DNA from: Halomonas jincaotanensis
GTDB taxonomy: Bacteria; Pseudomonadota; Gammaproteobacteria; Pseudomonadales; Halomonadaceae
Direction of reading: 5' to 3'
Assembly: GCF_018448785.1 (NCBI RefSeq)
Contig: NZ_JAHCLU010000010.1
Coordinates: forward strand, 1 to 64,000
Length of the DNA: 64,000 nt
Part shown: in pieces, positions 51,941-62,219 of the stretch
How the letters are laid out: the number at the start of each line of letters is the position of its first letter
How positions within the stretch are numbered: position 1 is the first letter of the stretch
The notes under the pieces: generated by a model
Databases searched by the model: none
What the model was told of the DNA's origin: nothing
What the model saw: only the letters and a program-made list of their open reading frames with translations
Position numbers and translations under genes: made by a program

Positions 51941-54900
51941 TTATGAAGAGACGCTCGCCGCCTGGGGGAGCCGCTTGTCCAGCAGGGTCCGCCAGCGCAC
52001 CAGTACCGGTGCATCGCTATGACTCACCTCGCCGAGTAAACGCCGGAATCGCTCGCGCGCACCGTGGTCTTCTGGGTCGATATGGGTCAACCAGAGTTCC
52101 AGGGCACCCAACTGCTGGTGCAGGTTACCGTCCTCGTGGGCCTGGGTCAGTGCCTGTTCAACCAAGGCCTTGACCTCATTGCTGTCGTGGCCAAGGCTCA
52201 GACGAACGCGGGCCAGATGCACGGCCAGCTCCGGTACGAAGAGCGTAGTACGCTCCCGGGCGATCAGCAGCGTCTGATCAAGATAGTCTTCTGCCTTGGC
52301 CATTTCACCGAGTGCAATACAGGCATCCACATACCATAGCGCAGGGCGCTGGTAGCGATCGCGGCCGGTGACTTCGGCGAGTTCTTCAAGAGACCCATCG
52401 ATCTGAGCCAAGCCGTCTCTGTCACCGGCTAGCGCTCGCTGCCATCCAAGCACCCCACGAGCGGCGTTCTGCCAGAGATGAAGATCCGGCGTACCGGTCA
52501 GCTCGAAGGCACGCTCCGCCCGCATGGTCGCCAGATGGACGTGCCCCAGTTGCCGGTATAGGGCCGCTGCATACATCAAGGCCATGGCCAGGCTGCCCGG
52601 GTGGTTGATACGTTCGGCGAGACGAACCGCCGACTCCACCTGAAGCTCGGCCCGGTGATAGTCACCCCGCAGGCACAGCGCCCAACCCTGGAAACAGGCC
52701 GCAGCGATCTGCGGATGATCCGAGAACGGCAGCCACTCGATCATCATCGGCGAATTGAGGGGGTCGATCTCTTCCAGATGATCGTAGGCCTGACCGATAC
52801 GTCCCGCCCAGTATTCGCAGCTGGCGCGCGCGTAATCCGCCAGGCGCCGATAACGTGGATCCTCGAGACGACTCGCCTGATCGGCGAGTCGCGAGGCCAA
52901 GGAAAAGGCGTCGGCATGGGCATGCCGTTGGCTACACCCGACCCACAACCCCCAGTTGACGAGAAAGGCCTGTTCAAGGTCGGCGGCTTCGTCATCGCTA
53001 TCGGCCAGCAGCTCCCTGGCTCGCGCGAAGCTTTCATGGGCCGTGGGCGAACCGTGTCCCTCCAGGGTAAAGGCAGCCTGTCCACGCACGGTAAGCAAGC
53101 TGATCTCACGTTCCGGTCGATGCGCCACATGGCGAAGGGTGGCCAGGCCGAAATCGGCCATTCTCAGCGCGGTTCGATTCGCGCTCACCTTCAACGCCTC
53201 CCGGGCGGCCAGTTCGAAATAGCGCGCCCCACGCGCATAGTGTCCGCTGCGTCTGAGATGAGTCGCAAACTCACCAGGATGACGGCTGATCCATACCGGG
53301 AAGTGCTCCTCGATCAGCTCCACCACCTGGCGATGAATCCGCACCCGAACATCACGCGGACACGACAGATAGGCGGCTTCCTGCAGTAGCTGATGGGTAA
53401 ATTGGTATTCGCGCCGGCCTTCTTCGTTGTCGGCGTTTTCAATAATCTCCAGACGCAGCATCTGCTCGAGCGCCTGCGTCAGTCGGGGCATTTCCCAGCC
53501 GCTGCACTCCGAGAGGAAATCGAGTCGAAAGCGGCGGCCCAGTACCGCCGCGACATGGGCCACTTCGCGATCGCCATCGAGTTGATCTATTCGACTGGCA
53601 AGCAGCCCCAGCAGTCCGCGTGGCAGCTCATCAAGCTGCACGGTGCGCCCTTCGCGCCGATCCATATCGACTCGGCGGCAAAGCTCTTGCAGGTAAAGCG
53701 GAACACCGTCGCAGCGCTCGATGATTTGCCCCCGCAACCTCGGACTCAGGTGTAGCCGATAGCGACGCGCCAGTTGGGAGAGCAGTCGTGACGATTGCAT
53801 CGCGTCCAGCCGCCCGAGGGTGATCTGCTGGTCCCAGTGGAGTCGTGCCGGTAATGCCTCGCGACCATGATGGCTAGCCACCAGCAGGAAAGGACAGTTG
53901 ATCGGCAGGCGTGCCTGAAGACCCGCAAGCACCTTGAAGGACGGTTCATCGAGCCACTGCAGGTCGTCGATCATGACCACCAGCGGCCGCTCCTGGGTCA
54001 GTAGGGCAATGAGACGATGGACCATGCCCACTACCAGCTCGATGACCTCTCCACTTTGGGTGAGCACAGCCACTTCACGCGGTTCGTGAACCCCCAGCGC
54101 CTCCTCGAGAAGCTCGCGGCGAGAGGAATCAAGCTCCAGAAATCCGACCGACGAGAGCAGGGTATTCAATGCCTCAGCGTTAATCTCGCCCCCGAAGCGC
54201 CATCTGAGCAACTGGCGCGCCACGCCGTAGGGTTCCTGAACGGACATCCGCGTGGTGGGTTGCCAGCAGACTGCGGCCTCCTGGCACTGTTCGAGCTGGC
54301 GAAACCCTACCATAAGCGCCGACTTGCCCATGCCGGAGGGCCCGCGTACCAGCACGCTCTGTCTCAGGCCGATGCCGGCACGAGCCAGGGCATCCCGCAA
54401 GGTACGCAACGACGCCTCACGACCAATCAGGCTTGGCGGCACCGCTTCGCGCCCACCTTCATTGGTGCCCAGCACCAAGGCACGCAGACGAACTCGGCCA
54501 TCGCTTGCGACCAGGCGCGACGATAAGCGAGGCTGGAGGTCGAGGGCCGGCGGCATGTGCTGGCTCGCTTCCTGAGAAATGACTAGCTCACTGCCCTCGG
54601 CGGCTCCCATCAACTCAAGCGATCCCTGGGTGACCTGCCCCAGTGGATCGACCATCTGGCGCTCCGGGAGGTATACCACCCGGCCGCTGTTGAGACCCGC
54701 CGCCAGTTCGATGCGCGGCGGCTCTCCCTCGCCACTCCAGTAGCGGTCGGTTTCTTCCGGCAACATACGCCGGCAATGCTCGTAGAGGGCCACAAGCTCG
54801 GCTAGCTGATGGGCAGGACCATGGGTGCCAAAGCATGCCAGCCCCATACCACCGGTGGCACCAGGCAACCAGAACCCGCCCAGATGATGACACTGCTGCT

Positions 54901-55849
54901 CGAGCCATCGCAGTAGTTCGAACTCCAGCATCAGGCAGGCGCGTGTCCCGGCGCGAGACGATAGATCCCCGATCAGGCGCAGGCGAATCGCCATCACCGA
55001 TAACTGACGCTGTTCGATCTCCTCCTCGCGTAGGGGGGAGCTATCGGGTGCCAAGGCTCGGGAAAAATGGCTCTGATGGCCCAGCACGGCACTGTCTGCC
55101 TGGCTATCTGACCAGTAACGGGCCAGATGCAGAAAGGCCGGCTCGGGTTGCTGGCCAGAAAGCGCCAGAAGCTGCAGATAGGCATTATATTGTTCATGCG
55201 CGGCAGCAAGCTGCCCCTGTTCGGCGAGCTGACGCACCAGGCGCTCATGGAAGGGTCCGTACCCTGGGAAGCGACTCACCAACGAGTCCAGCAAGTGATC
55301 GGGAACCAGTTCGTGCTGCTCGACCACCGATTCGGCGAAGCGGATCACACGCTGCCGCCATTCGTTACGCATCTGCACGAGCCAGCGCTGGTACTCCGCA
55401 CAAGCCGGAATCTGCAGCTCCTCGACCAGGTCCCCCCGGTATGAGCTCAGCAAGGCTTCCAGGGTAGTGACGTCAGGCGATTCCTCCAGCAGGGTCTGAA
55501 CGTCGTGAAGATCAAAGCGCCAGCTCTCCGGGCGGCGAAAAGCAATGGTCTGGCGAGACACGACCAACACCCGCTCGGCTTCTTCGCCAAGCGACTGGCG
55601 CAGGCAGTGCAGTGCGTGCCGCAAGTTGGTGCGACCCGATGACAATCCCTGATCTGGCCACAGCAATTCGGCTAGTGTGGCTCGATTGACTGGTTGGCTA
55701 TGCAGCAACAAGTAGACCAGCAGAGCCTTGACCTTGTCGTAGCTGAACTGCGTGAGCGCATCTTCCCCCAAGGTGAGCGAGAAGTGGCCAAACAGTGCCA
55801 GCTGATCTTGTTCCAAATGGTCGGCGACGTCGGAGGAATCCCGCATCAT
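51941..55849 (-). CDS. Large SARP-type regulator with cyclase-like, AAA and TPR-like domains
   Basis: A 1302-residue protein. Residues ~15-100 are a winged-helix like that of SARP regulators (YDKVKALLVYLLLHSQPVNR, LRHALHCLRQSL), followed by a bacterial transcriptional activation (BTAD) domain (~110-245). About 281-460 resemble a class III nucleotide cyclase domain that has lost the metal Asp residues (LPGATGGMGLACFG in place of the GDG loop). Then an AAA/NACHT-like ATPase: IGREASLRTLRDAL, Walker A RGPSGMGKS (502-510), Walker B LVVMIDDLQWLDE (Asp628-Asp629). The C-terminal ~500 residues are helical repeats like TPRs. AGGA lies six bases before the ATG. It starts 30 bases after miaE on the same strand. 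The signal and target genes are unknown. Confidence 0.8.
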   Translation of the reverse strand: MMRDSSDVADHLEQDQLALFGHFSLTLGEDALTQFSYDKVKALLVYLLLHSQPVNRATLAELLWPDQGLSSGRTNLRHALHCLRQSLGEEAERVLVVSRQTIAFRRPESWRFDLHDVQTLLEESPDVTTLEALLSSYRGDLVEELQIPACAEYQRWLVQMRNEWRQRVIRFAESVVEQHELVPDHLLDSLVSRFPGYGPFHERLVRQLAEQGQLAAAHEQYNAYLQLLALSGQQPEPAFLHLARYWSDSQADSAVLGHQSHFSRALAPDSSPLREEEIEQRQLSVMAIRLRLIGDLSSRAGTRACLMLEFELLRWLEQQCHHLGGFWLPGATGGMGLACFGTHGPAHQLAELVALYEHCRRMLPEETDRYWSGEGEPPRIELAAGLNSGRVVYLPERQMVDPLGQVTQGSLELMGAAEGSELVISQEASQHMPPALDLQPRLSSRLVASDGRVRLRALVLGTNEGGREAVPPSLIGREASLRTLRDALARAGIGLRQSVLVRGPSGMGKSALMVGFRQLEQCQEAAVCWQPTTRMSVQEPYGVARQLLRWRFGGEINAEALNTLLSSVGFLELDSSRRELLEEALGVHEPREVAVLTQSGEVIELVVGMVHRLIALLTQERPLVVMIDDLQWLDEPSFKVLAGLQARLPINCPFLLVASHHGREALPARLHWDQQITLGRLDAMQSSRLLSQLARRYRLHLSPRLRGQIIERCDGVPLYLQELCRRVDMDRREGRTVQLDELPRGLLGLLASRIDQLDGDREVAHVAAVLGRRFRLDFLSECSGWEMPRLTQALEQMLRLEIIENADNEEGRREYQFTHQLLQEAAYLSCPRDVRVRIHRQVVELIEEHFPVWISRHPGEFATHLRRSGHYARGARYFELAAREALKVSANRTALRMADFGLATLRHVAHRPEREISLLTVRGQAAFTLEGHGSPTAHESFARARELLADSDDEAADLEQAFLVNWGLWVGCSQRHAHADAFSLASRLADQASRLEDPRYRRLADYARASCEYWAGRIGQAYDHLEEIDPLNSPMMIEWLPFSDHPQIAAACFQGWALCLRGDYHRAELQVESAVRLAERINHPGSLAMALMYAAALYRQLGHVHLATMRAERAFELTGTPDLHLWQNAARGVLGWQRALAGDRDGLAQIDGSLEELAEVTGRDRYQRPALWYVDACIALGEMAKAEDYLDQTLLIARERTTLFVPELAVHLARVRLSLGHDSNEVKALVEQALTQAHEDGNLHQQLGALELWLTHIDPEDHGARERFRRLLGEVSHSDAPVLVRWRTLLDKRLPQAASVSS

Positions 55850-55879
55850 GATCGATCCTGGATGGCGAAAGCAGCGGCC

Positions 55880-56533
55880 TCAGGAAGGCACGCCGCTATG
55901 AAAAGGCACGCCGCTATGAAAACGAAACGCCGTATCCGGCGAGATGATCAGCGACGCTTCACGCTCGGCAAAGAAGGCGACACGCGGCTCGATGGGCTCT
56001 GAACCAAGGTGCCGAGCCAGCATCAGGTAATCCTCGTAGTGGCGTCCTTCGGACTTAACCAGAGTTCGATAGAACTTGGCAAGCTCGTCGTCCAGATGCG
56101 GGATGAGGCAAGCGAAGCGCTCACAGCTGCGTGCTTCGATGAAAGCACCGATAATCAGAATGTCGAGAAGACGCTCGGGGTCCTGAGGGCGTACCTCCTG
56201 GCGAAGCCCCTCAGCGTAGCGGGAGGCCTTGATATGCCGATAAACGATACCACGAGACTCCATTAGCGTGACCACCTGCTCGAAGTGCAGCAACTCTTCG
56301 CGTGCCAGCTGGGACATCTTGCTGAGCAACAGAGGTTTGTCCACATAACGATACAGCAGGCTCATGGCCGTCGATGCTGCCTTTTTCTCGCACTGAGCGT
56401 GGTCAATCAACAGCAGTTCGGGATTGGCCAGGGCCCACTCCACCCAGGCACCGGGTGTTCGACAGGCAAGAAAGGCGAGAAGCTCTGCCGGCAGCAGGGC
56501 ATCAATGCAGGAATCGTCGTGAGTGGCATGCAT
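55880..56533 (-). CDS. miaE: tRNA hydroxylase MiaE
   Basis: A 217-residue diiron ferritin-like enzyme that hydroxylates the isopentenyl side chain of ms2i6A37 in tRNA. Seen: DHAQCEKKAASTAMSLLYRY, LAREELLHFEQVVTLM (ExxH), FIEARSCERFACLIP and LVKSEGRHYEDYLMLA (second ExxH). The last 14 residues (FHSGVP twice) are encoded by an 18-base tandem repeat and are not part of the family. The start is unsure: ATG at 56533 was chosen; a TTG at 56578 would add 15 residues. Confidence 0.9.
   Translation of the reverse strand: MHATHDDSCIDALLPAELLAFLACRTPGAWVEWALANPELLLIDHAQCEKKAASTAMSLLYRYVDKPLLLSKMSQLAREELLHFEQVVTLMESRGIVYRHIKASRYAEGLRQEVRPQDPERLLDILIIGAFIEARSCERFACLIPHLDDELAKFYRTLVKSEGRHYEDYLMLARHLGSEPIEPRVAFFAEREASLIISPDTAFRFHSGVPFHSGVPS
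55885..55920 (-). repeat. Two perfect 18-base tandem repeats at the miaE 3' end
   Basis: AAGGCACGCCGCTATGAA occurs at 55885-55902 and again at 55903-55920 with no mismatch. It encodes FHSGVP twice at the C-terminus of MiaE, just before the stop codon at 55880-55882. Confidence 0.85.
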
Positions 56534-56725
56534 GGTCGTCGACTCGTCAACTGACAGAAAATCGGTTGGCAACACCAAGGCAACAGAAAAGAAAAACGTA
56601 GGTACGGGGATCGCTTCTGCCTGCTACCTCGTCGTTGATTAGACGACAATGGTAACGCGCCAGGTCGCAAGTGACACCCCGGCAGGTCGAAGACCAAAGT
56701 TCAAGCCGGCCACCACGGCCCTTGC

Positions 56726-56754
56726 TTAACATTGTCGACAGTTTGCCGTAGAAT
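56726..56754 (+). promoter_or_regulatory. Candidate sigma70 promoter for acnB
   Basis: TTAACA (56726-56731) and TAGAAT (56749-56754) are separated by exactly 17 bases, each matching consensus at 5 of 6 positions. It lies about 120 bases before the acnB GTG start, in the 339-base divergent region shared with miaE. This is the clearest promoter in the window. Confidence 0.6.
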
Positions 56755-56872
56755 CCTGGCTATTCGAAGAGACAACGCCGAACACGTCTGCTTCTCCCGC
56801 CAACGCTCCGTTTCGACGCCGATTGACGTAGATGCGATGTGCCTTGGCCGCCTACACCGATGAGGGCCCCCC

Positions 56873-59476
56873 GTGATTGAAGCCTATCGCCACCATGTTG
56901 AGGAACGCACCGCCGACGGCGTGCCACCCAAGCCGTTGAACGCTGAACAGGTCGCCGCGCTGATCGAGCTGCTCAATCGCCCGCCAGCCGGCGATGAAGA
57001 GTTTGTCCTCGACCTGATCACCAATCGCGTGCCCCCGGGGGTCGACGAGGCTGCCTACGTCAAGGCCGGGTTTCTCACCGCCATCGCCAAGGGCGAGGCC
57101 GAGTCGCCGCTGATCGATAAGGTGCACGCCGTGAAGCTGCTGGGCACCATGCAGGGTGGCTACAATATCGGCACCCTCGTGACGCTTCTGGACGACAAGG
57201 CGCTGGCCAAGGAAGCCGGTGAGCAGCTCAAGCACACCTTGCTGATGTTCGACGCGTTCCACGACGTCGAAGAGCGCGCTCGCAACGGCAATGACGTAGC
57301 CAAGAATGTCATGCAGTCCTGGGCCGACGCTGAGTGGTTTCTCTCAAAGCCGGCGCTGGCCGAGAAGATCACGCTGGCCGTTTTCAAGGTGCCCGGCGAA
57401 ACCAATACCGATGACCTTTCGCCGGCGCCAGACGCTTGGTCACGCCCCGACATTCCGCTGCATGCCAATGCCATGCTCAAGAACGAGCGTGAGGGTATCG
57501 AACCGGTCGAGCCGGGCACCACCGGTCCGCTCAAGCAGATCGAAGACGTCAAGGCCAAGGGGTTCCCGATCGCCTACGTGGGCGATGTCGTCGGCACCGG
57601 TTCCTCGCGCAAGTCGGCGACAAACTCAGTGCTATGGTTCTTCGGCGATGACATCCCCTATGTCCCCAACAAGCGTGCCGGCGGTTTCTGCTTCGGCAGC
57701 AAGATCGCCCCGATCTTCTTCAACACCATGGAAGATTCCGGTGCCCTGCCCGTCGAGATGGATGTCTCCAAGCTCGAGATGGGCGACGTTATCGATGTCT
57801 ATCCCTATGAGGGCAAGGTCTGCAAGCACGGCACCGACGAGCTGCTCACCACCTTCGAACTCAAGACGCAGCTGATCCTTGATGAAGTTCGCGCCGGCGG
57901 CCGTATCCCACTGATCATCGGCCGCGGCCTGACCACCAAGGCACGCGAGTCACTGGGACTGCCCCAGTCCGAGGTGTTTCGTCTGCCCGAGCAACCTGGC
58001 GATACCGGTAAGGGCTTCACCCTGGCTCAGAAGATGGTCGGCAAGGCGTGCGGCCTCTCCGGCGTTCGCCCAGGCATGTACTGCGAGCCCAAGATGGCCA
58101 CCGTGGGGTCTCAGGACACTACCGGCCCGATGACCCGCGATGAGCTCAAGGACCTGGCCTGTCTCGGCTTCCAGGCCGACCTGGTGATGCAGTCCTTCTG
58201 CCACACTGCCGCCTACCCCAAGCCTGTGGATGTCGACACCCACCACACTCTGCCCGACTTCATCATGAATCGTGGTGGCGTCTCGCTGCGCCCGGGTGAT
58301 GGCATCATCCACAGCTGGCTGAATCGCATGCTGCTGCCTGACACCGTAGGTACCGGTGGCGATTCCCACACGCGCTTCCCGTTGGGCATCTCCTTCCCGG
58401 CCGGCTCCGGCCTGGTGGCCTTTGCCGCCGCCACCGGCGTGATGCCGCTGGACATGCCAGAGTCTGTCCTGGTGCGCTTCAAGGGTAAGCGTCAACCCGG
58501 GGTCACCCTGCGTGACCTGGTGCATGCCATTCCTTATTACGCCATCCAGCAGGGCCTGCTGACCGTCGAGAAATCGGGCAAGAAGAATGCCTTTTCCGGC
58601 CGCGTGCTGGAAATCGAAGGCCTTGAGGACTTGACCGTCGAGCAGGCCTTCGAGCTCTCCGACGCTTCTGCCGAGCGCTCTGCCGCAGGCTGCACCATTA
58701 CCCTGTCCGAGGACAGCGTGGCCGAGTACCTCAAGTCCAATATTACCCTGCTCAAGTGGATGATCGCCAATGGCTACGGCGACCGTCGCACCATCGAGCG
58801 CCGTATCGAGGGCATGGAGGAGTGGCTGGCCAACCCCAGCCTCATGCGCGCCGATCAGGATGCCGACTACACCGAGATCATCGAGATCGACCTCGAGGCG
58901 CTCAAGGAGCCAGTCCTGTGCGCCCCGAACGACCCGGACGACGCTCGCTTACTCTCCGAAGTAGCCGGCGAGAAGATCGACGAGGTCTTCATCGGCTCGT
59001 GCATGACCAACATCGGCCACTTCCGCGCCGCCGGCAAGCTGCTCGAAAAGCTGCCGGCCGACAGCCTGAAGACTCGACTATGGCTGGCCCCACCGACCAA
59101 GATGGACCAGCATCAATTGACCGAGGAAGGCTACTACGGCATTTACGGCCGTGCCGGTGCGCGCATGGAAATGCCTGGCTGCTCGCTGTGCATGGGTAAC
59201 CAGGCCCGCGTGGCCGCCAAGAGTACCGTGGTTTCCACTTCGACCCGTAACTTCCCGAACCGCTTGGGCGATGGCGCCAACGTCTACCTGGCATCGGCGG
59301 AACTCGCCGCCGTGGCCGCGGTGGAAGGTCGTCTGCCGAGCGTCGATGAATACCGCCGCTATATGAGCGAATTCGATGCCATGGCGAGCGAGATCTACCG
59401 CTACATGAATTTCCACGAGATCGAGGAGTATCAGAATGCCGCTTCCAACGTGATTCCGATTGCCCAGGAAGCCTGA
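56873..59476 (+). CDS. acnB: Aconitate hydratase B
   Basis: An 867-residue TCA-cycle enzyme of normal AcnB length that isomerises citrate to isocitrate with a [4Fe-4S] cluster. N-terminal HEAT-like domain ([22 protein letters not shown]), swivel domain ([20 protein letters not shown]), then the catalytic part with [60 protein letters not shown] and [16 protein letters not shown] (cluster Cys). It starts with GTG; GAGGG lies upstream. Confidence 0.97.
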   Translation: MIEAYRHHVEERTADGVPPKPLNAEQVAALIELLNRPPAGDEEFVLDLITNRVPPGVDEAAYVKAGFLTAIAKGEAESPLIDKVHAVKLLGTMQGGYNIGTLVTLLDDKALAKEAGEQLKHTLLMFDAFHDVEERARNGNDVAKNVMQSWADAEWFLSKPALAEKITLAVFKVPGETNTDDLSPAPDAWSRPDIPLHANAMLKNEREGIEPVEPGTTGPLKQIEDVKAKGFPIAYVGDVVGTGSSRKSATNSVLWFFGDDIPYVPNKRAGGFCFGSKIAPIFFNTMEDSGALPVEMDVSKLEMGDVIDVYPYEGKVCKHGTDELLTTFELKTQLILDEVRAGGRIPLIIGRGLTTKARESLGLPQSEVFRLPEQPGDTGKGFTLAQKMVGKACGLSGVRPGMYCEPKMATVGSQDTTGPMTRDELKDLACLGFQADLVMQSFCHTAAYPKPVDVDTHHTLPDFIMNRGGVSLRPGDGIIHSWLNRMLLPDTVGTGGDSHTRFPLGISFPAGSGLVAFAAATGVMPLDMPESVLVRFKGKRQPGVTLRDLVHAIPYYAIQQGLLTVEKSGKKNAFSGRVLEIEGLEDLTVEQAFELSDASAERSAAGCTITLSEDSVAEYLKSNITLLKWMIANGYGDRRTIERRIEGMEEWLANPSLMRADQDADYTEIIEIDLEALKEPVLCAPNDPDDARLLSEVAGEKIDEVFIGSCMTNIGHFRAAGKLLEKLPADSLKTRLWLAPPTKMDQHQLTEEGYYGIYGRAGARMEMPGCSLCMGNQARVAAKSTVVSTSTRNFPNRLGDGANVYLASAELAAVAAVEGRLPSVDEYRRYMSEFDAMASEIYRYMNFHEIEEYQNAASNVIPIAQEA

Positions 59477-59547
59477 TACCCTGTCCTACGACTCCGATGC
59501 TCGCAACATCAATGGTCGCCCTTGGCGGCGACCAGAGTCGATGACCG

Positions 59548-59576
59548 AAGCGCCCCGCCCTGCGGGGCGCTTTTTT
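59548..59576 (+). terminator. Rho-independent terminator after acnB
   Basis: GCGCCCCGC (59550-59558) pairs with GCGGGGCGC (59562-59570) around a three-base loop and is followed by six T residues, with two A residues before the stem. This is a classical strong intrinsic terminator, 72 bases after the acnB stop. A second small hairpin lies just before it (GGTCGCC/GGCGACC near 59514-59533). Confidence 0.9.
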
Positions 59577-59750
59577 ATGGCTGTCTGGGCCATCAGCCGT
59601 TGCCCTACTCGACCCTTGGGGCTGATCAAGCTTTCTGTTCTAGCGCGAGCACCATCAAGTGCTTTTGCATCCAGACCACAGACGTGTGTCGAGGCCCTTG
59701 AGTGTGGCATGATGCCTTAGACTTCTTTACCGCTGACGAGGAACAAGATC

Positions 59751-60239
59751 ATGAGTCATATCATCACCCCTGATCTATGTGACGAGTTCCCCGAGGTTCA
59801 GGTACTTGACCCGATATTCACCAACTTCGGTGGTCGGGACGCCTTCTACGGCCCGGTCCGAACCATCAAGTGCTTTGAAGACAATTCACTGGTCAAGCAG
59901 GCGGTAACCGAACCGGGCGATGGCGCCGTACTGGTAGTCGATGCGGGCGGCTCGCTACGCTGTGCCATGCTGGGCGATATGCTCGCGGAACAAGCCGCTG
60001 GCAATGGCTGGGCCGGAGTCGTGATGTATGGCTGTGTGCGTGACGTCGATGTGCTGTTCGAAACCGAACTGGGCATCCAGGCGCTTGCCGCTCACCCTCG
60101 CAGGAGCGAAAAGCGCGGTGAGGGCCAGCGAGAAATCGCCGTGACCTTCGCTGGCGTGACGATAGCTCCCGGTCAATGGCTCTATGCGGATAACAACGGC
60201 ATTCTGATCGCCGAGGAGCCCCTGACATCGGTGCAGTGA
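59751..60239 (+). CDS. rraA: RraA-type protein (RNase E regulator / HMG aldolase fold)
   Basis: A 162-residue protein of the RraA family: [83 protein letters not shown]. coli RraA inhibits RNase E; others of this fold are 4-hydroxy-4-methyl-2-oxoglutarate aldolases. Length and sequence fit RraA proper. GAGGAA lies before the ATG. Confidence 0.9.
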   Translation: MSHIITPDLCDEFPEVQVLDPIFTNFGGRDAFYGPVRTIKCFEDNSLVKQAVTEPGDGAVLVVDAGGSLRCAMLGDMLAEQAAGNGWAGVVMYGCVRDVDVLFETELGIQALAAHPRRSEKRGEGQREIAVTFAGVTIAPGQWLYADNNGILIAEEPLTSVQ

Positions 60240-60344
60240 ATCGACCCCCGGCCTCGATCGTTTCCGGTCACGTGCAATTTGGCGTAAACCGCCTGGCGCT
60301 TCGTCCAGGTCCTCGCTATTCATGAACCTATATTCCTTACGCCC

Positions 60345-62219
60345 ATGCTGGTTATCTCGCAGCTAGGCGGCGATGTATTGCGCAGCATGCGCGAGCACTT
60401 ACGGCCGCTGATCGCTTATCACCTGTTCTTTACCCTGCTCGCCTCGAGCCTGCTGTTGCCCGCCGTCGCGTGGTCGCTGACGCGCTTGCTCGGCCAGTTC
60501 GGGCAACCGATACTTACCAACTCCGAACTACTCGACCTGCTCTTAAGCCCCGGAGGCGTCCTGTGGTTGCTGGCTGCCATCGGCACCACCTTTCTGGTGC
60601 TGTACTTGCAGCAGGCCGGCATGATTCTGGTCGCCGTGCGCCCGCGCGACAACCACTACCGCCTGGCCTTCGAGGCGCTATGGGCCACATTGAGACGGCT
60701 GCCGTCGCTTTCCGGGCTGGTTGTCCTGCAAGTAGGCAGCCATCTACTGTTGTTCGTACCTACCGTGATCGTCCTGGTATGGCTCTACGGTGTCTTCCTG
60801 GGTGGCCTGGATCCGTATTACGTGCAAAAAGTGCGACCACCGGCATTCTGGCAGTTTGTGGCGATCGGCCTGCCGGTGGTTGGACTCTGGATTGGTCTGG
60901 CAGCGACGCTGTATTTCCGCTGGCTGCTCGCCCTCCCCGTGATGATGCTGGAAAACCTCTCGCCCCGAGCCGCCCTCAAGCGCAGCCATTTACTCACCCA
61001 AGGTCGCAGGCGCCATATCGCCCTGGCGGTCCTCGCCCTGCTGGTGGTGATCATTGCCCTGCCGGTGCTGGCGACAACGCTCTTCGGTAGGGCGTTCACG
61101 CCAATGCTGTGGTGGCTGCCGGAGCGCAATGCCGTCCTGATCCCAGCCATGCTTGGTTACCTCACTGCCTATGTACTGCTGACCTTGGCCATCACCTTCG
61201 TCGGTATCGCTGCCAACGCGCTATTGGCCGCATGTCTCTATTTACGGCTGGAACACCGCGAGTTGCGTCCGGCGGCCCCCCCGGCAGACGCCCACCCGGG
61301 TCGCCTGGCCTGGGCGGTAGAAGTTAGCGTCATCCTGTTCGCGCTCTTTCAGGCTTGGCTCATCGTCAACAGTTTCGAGTTACGCGACGAGGTCGCCATC
61401 ATCGCCCACCGCGGTAGTTCCATGGCCGCTCCCGAAAACACGTTGTCGGCGATGCTGCTGGCACTCGATGAAAAGGCTGATCTGATTGAGATCGATGTAC
61501 GCTTGACCCGAGATGATCAGGTCGTGCTCTATCATGACCGCAGCATGAGTCGACTGACCGGCGATCCCCGGCAGCTGGGCGAATTGTCACGAGAGCAACT
61601 GACAGAGTTCGATGTCGGCAGCTGGTTCGGCGATGCCTATGTCGGCGAGCCCATCCCTGGGCTGGACGAGGCGCTGGAAAGTGTCCGGGGTCGTGGGCAA
61701 CTAATGATCGACCTCAAGCCGGACCCTGGCCGAGAATTGGCCCTGGTCGATGCGGTGATGGACACCTTGCGCCGCGAGGCCGAGGCTAGAGAGGTCTGTC
61801 AAGAAGACGGTGGCACGGTCGCCACCTGCGGGAATAGGGACGTTATCGATGAAACCCTTCTGGCCACGATGTCGCCTTCGCTGGTGCGAGAGATCAAGGC
61901 CCGAGAGCCTGCCGTTGCCACGACTCTGCTTGCCCAGCTGATACTGCCTGGCACACTGGAACGGCGAGGCTTCGATGCACTCGGGCTACGGCACAATCGT
62001 ATCACCGACAATGAGATTCGGCTCGCCCGACGCTTGGACTACGAGATCCATGCCTGGACCGTCAATGACCGGGCCCGCATGTCCCAGCTGATCGATCTGG
62101 GCGTCGATGCCATCATCACCGACCGACCCGCAGCGCTTGCCGAGTTGCTGGCGATCCGCCGTGAGATGAGCGACGGTGCGCTGCTGTTGGTCAAGTTGCG
62201 CAATTGGCTCAGAGGCTAA
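60345..62219 (+). CDS. Membrane-anchored glycerophosphodiester phosphodiesterase
   Basis: A 624-residue protein. Residues 1-340 hold about eight helices of the membrane GDPD type (LLVVIIALPVLATTLFGRAF, FVGIAANALLAACLYLRLEHRE). Residues 350-610 are the catalytic GDPD TIM-barrel: AIIAHRGSSMAAPENTLSAM, LIEIDVRLTRDDQVVLYHDRSMSRLTG (Glu-Asp, His), LMIDLKPDP. It cleaves glycerophosphodiesters to glycerol-3-phosphate and alcohol. Its stop codon lies in a small repeat shared with the downstream convergent gene. Confidence 0.9.
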   Translation: MLVISQLGGDVLRSMREHLRPLIAYHLFFTLLASSLLLPAVAWSLTRLLGQFGQPILTNSELLDLLLSPGGVLWLLAAIGTTFLVLYLQQAGMILVAVRPRDNHYRLAFEALWATLRRLPSLSGLVVLQVGSHLLLFVPTVIVLVWLYGVFLGGLDPYYVQKVRPPAFWQFVAIGLPVVGLWIGLAATLYFRWLLALPVMMLENLSPRAALKRSHLLTQGRRRHIALAVLALLVVIIALPVLATTLFGRAFTPMLWWLPERNAVLIPAMLGYLTAYVLLTLAITFVGIAANALLAACLYLRLEHRELRPAAPPADAHPGRLAWAVEVSVILFALFQAWLIVNSFELRDEVAIIAHRGSSMAAPENTLSAMLLALDEKADLIEIDVRLTRDDQVVLYHDRSMSRLTGDPRQLGELSREQLTEFDVGSWFGDAYVGEPIPGLDEALESVRGRGQLMIDLKPDPGRELALVDAVMDTLRREAEAREVCQEDGGTVATCGNRDVIDETLLATMSPSLVREIKAREPAVATTLLAQLILPGTLERRGFDALGLRHNRITDNEIRLARRLDYEIHAWTVNDRARMSQLIDLGVDAIITDRPAALAELLAIRREMSDGALLLVKLRNWLRG

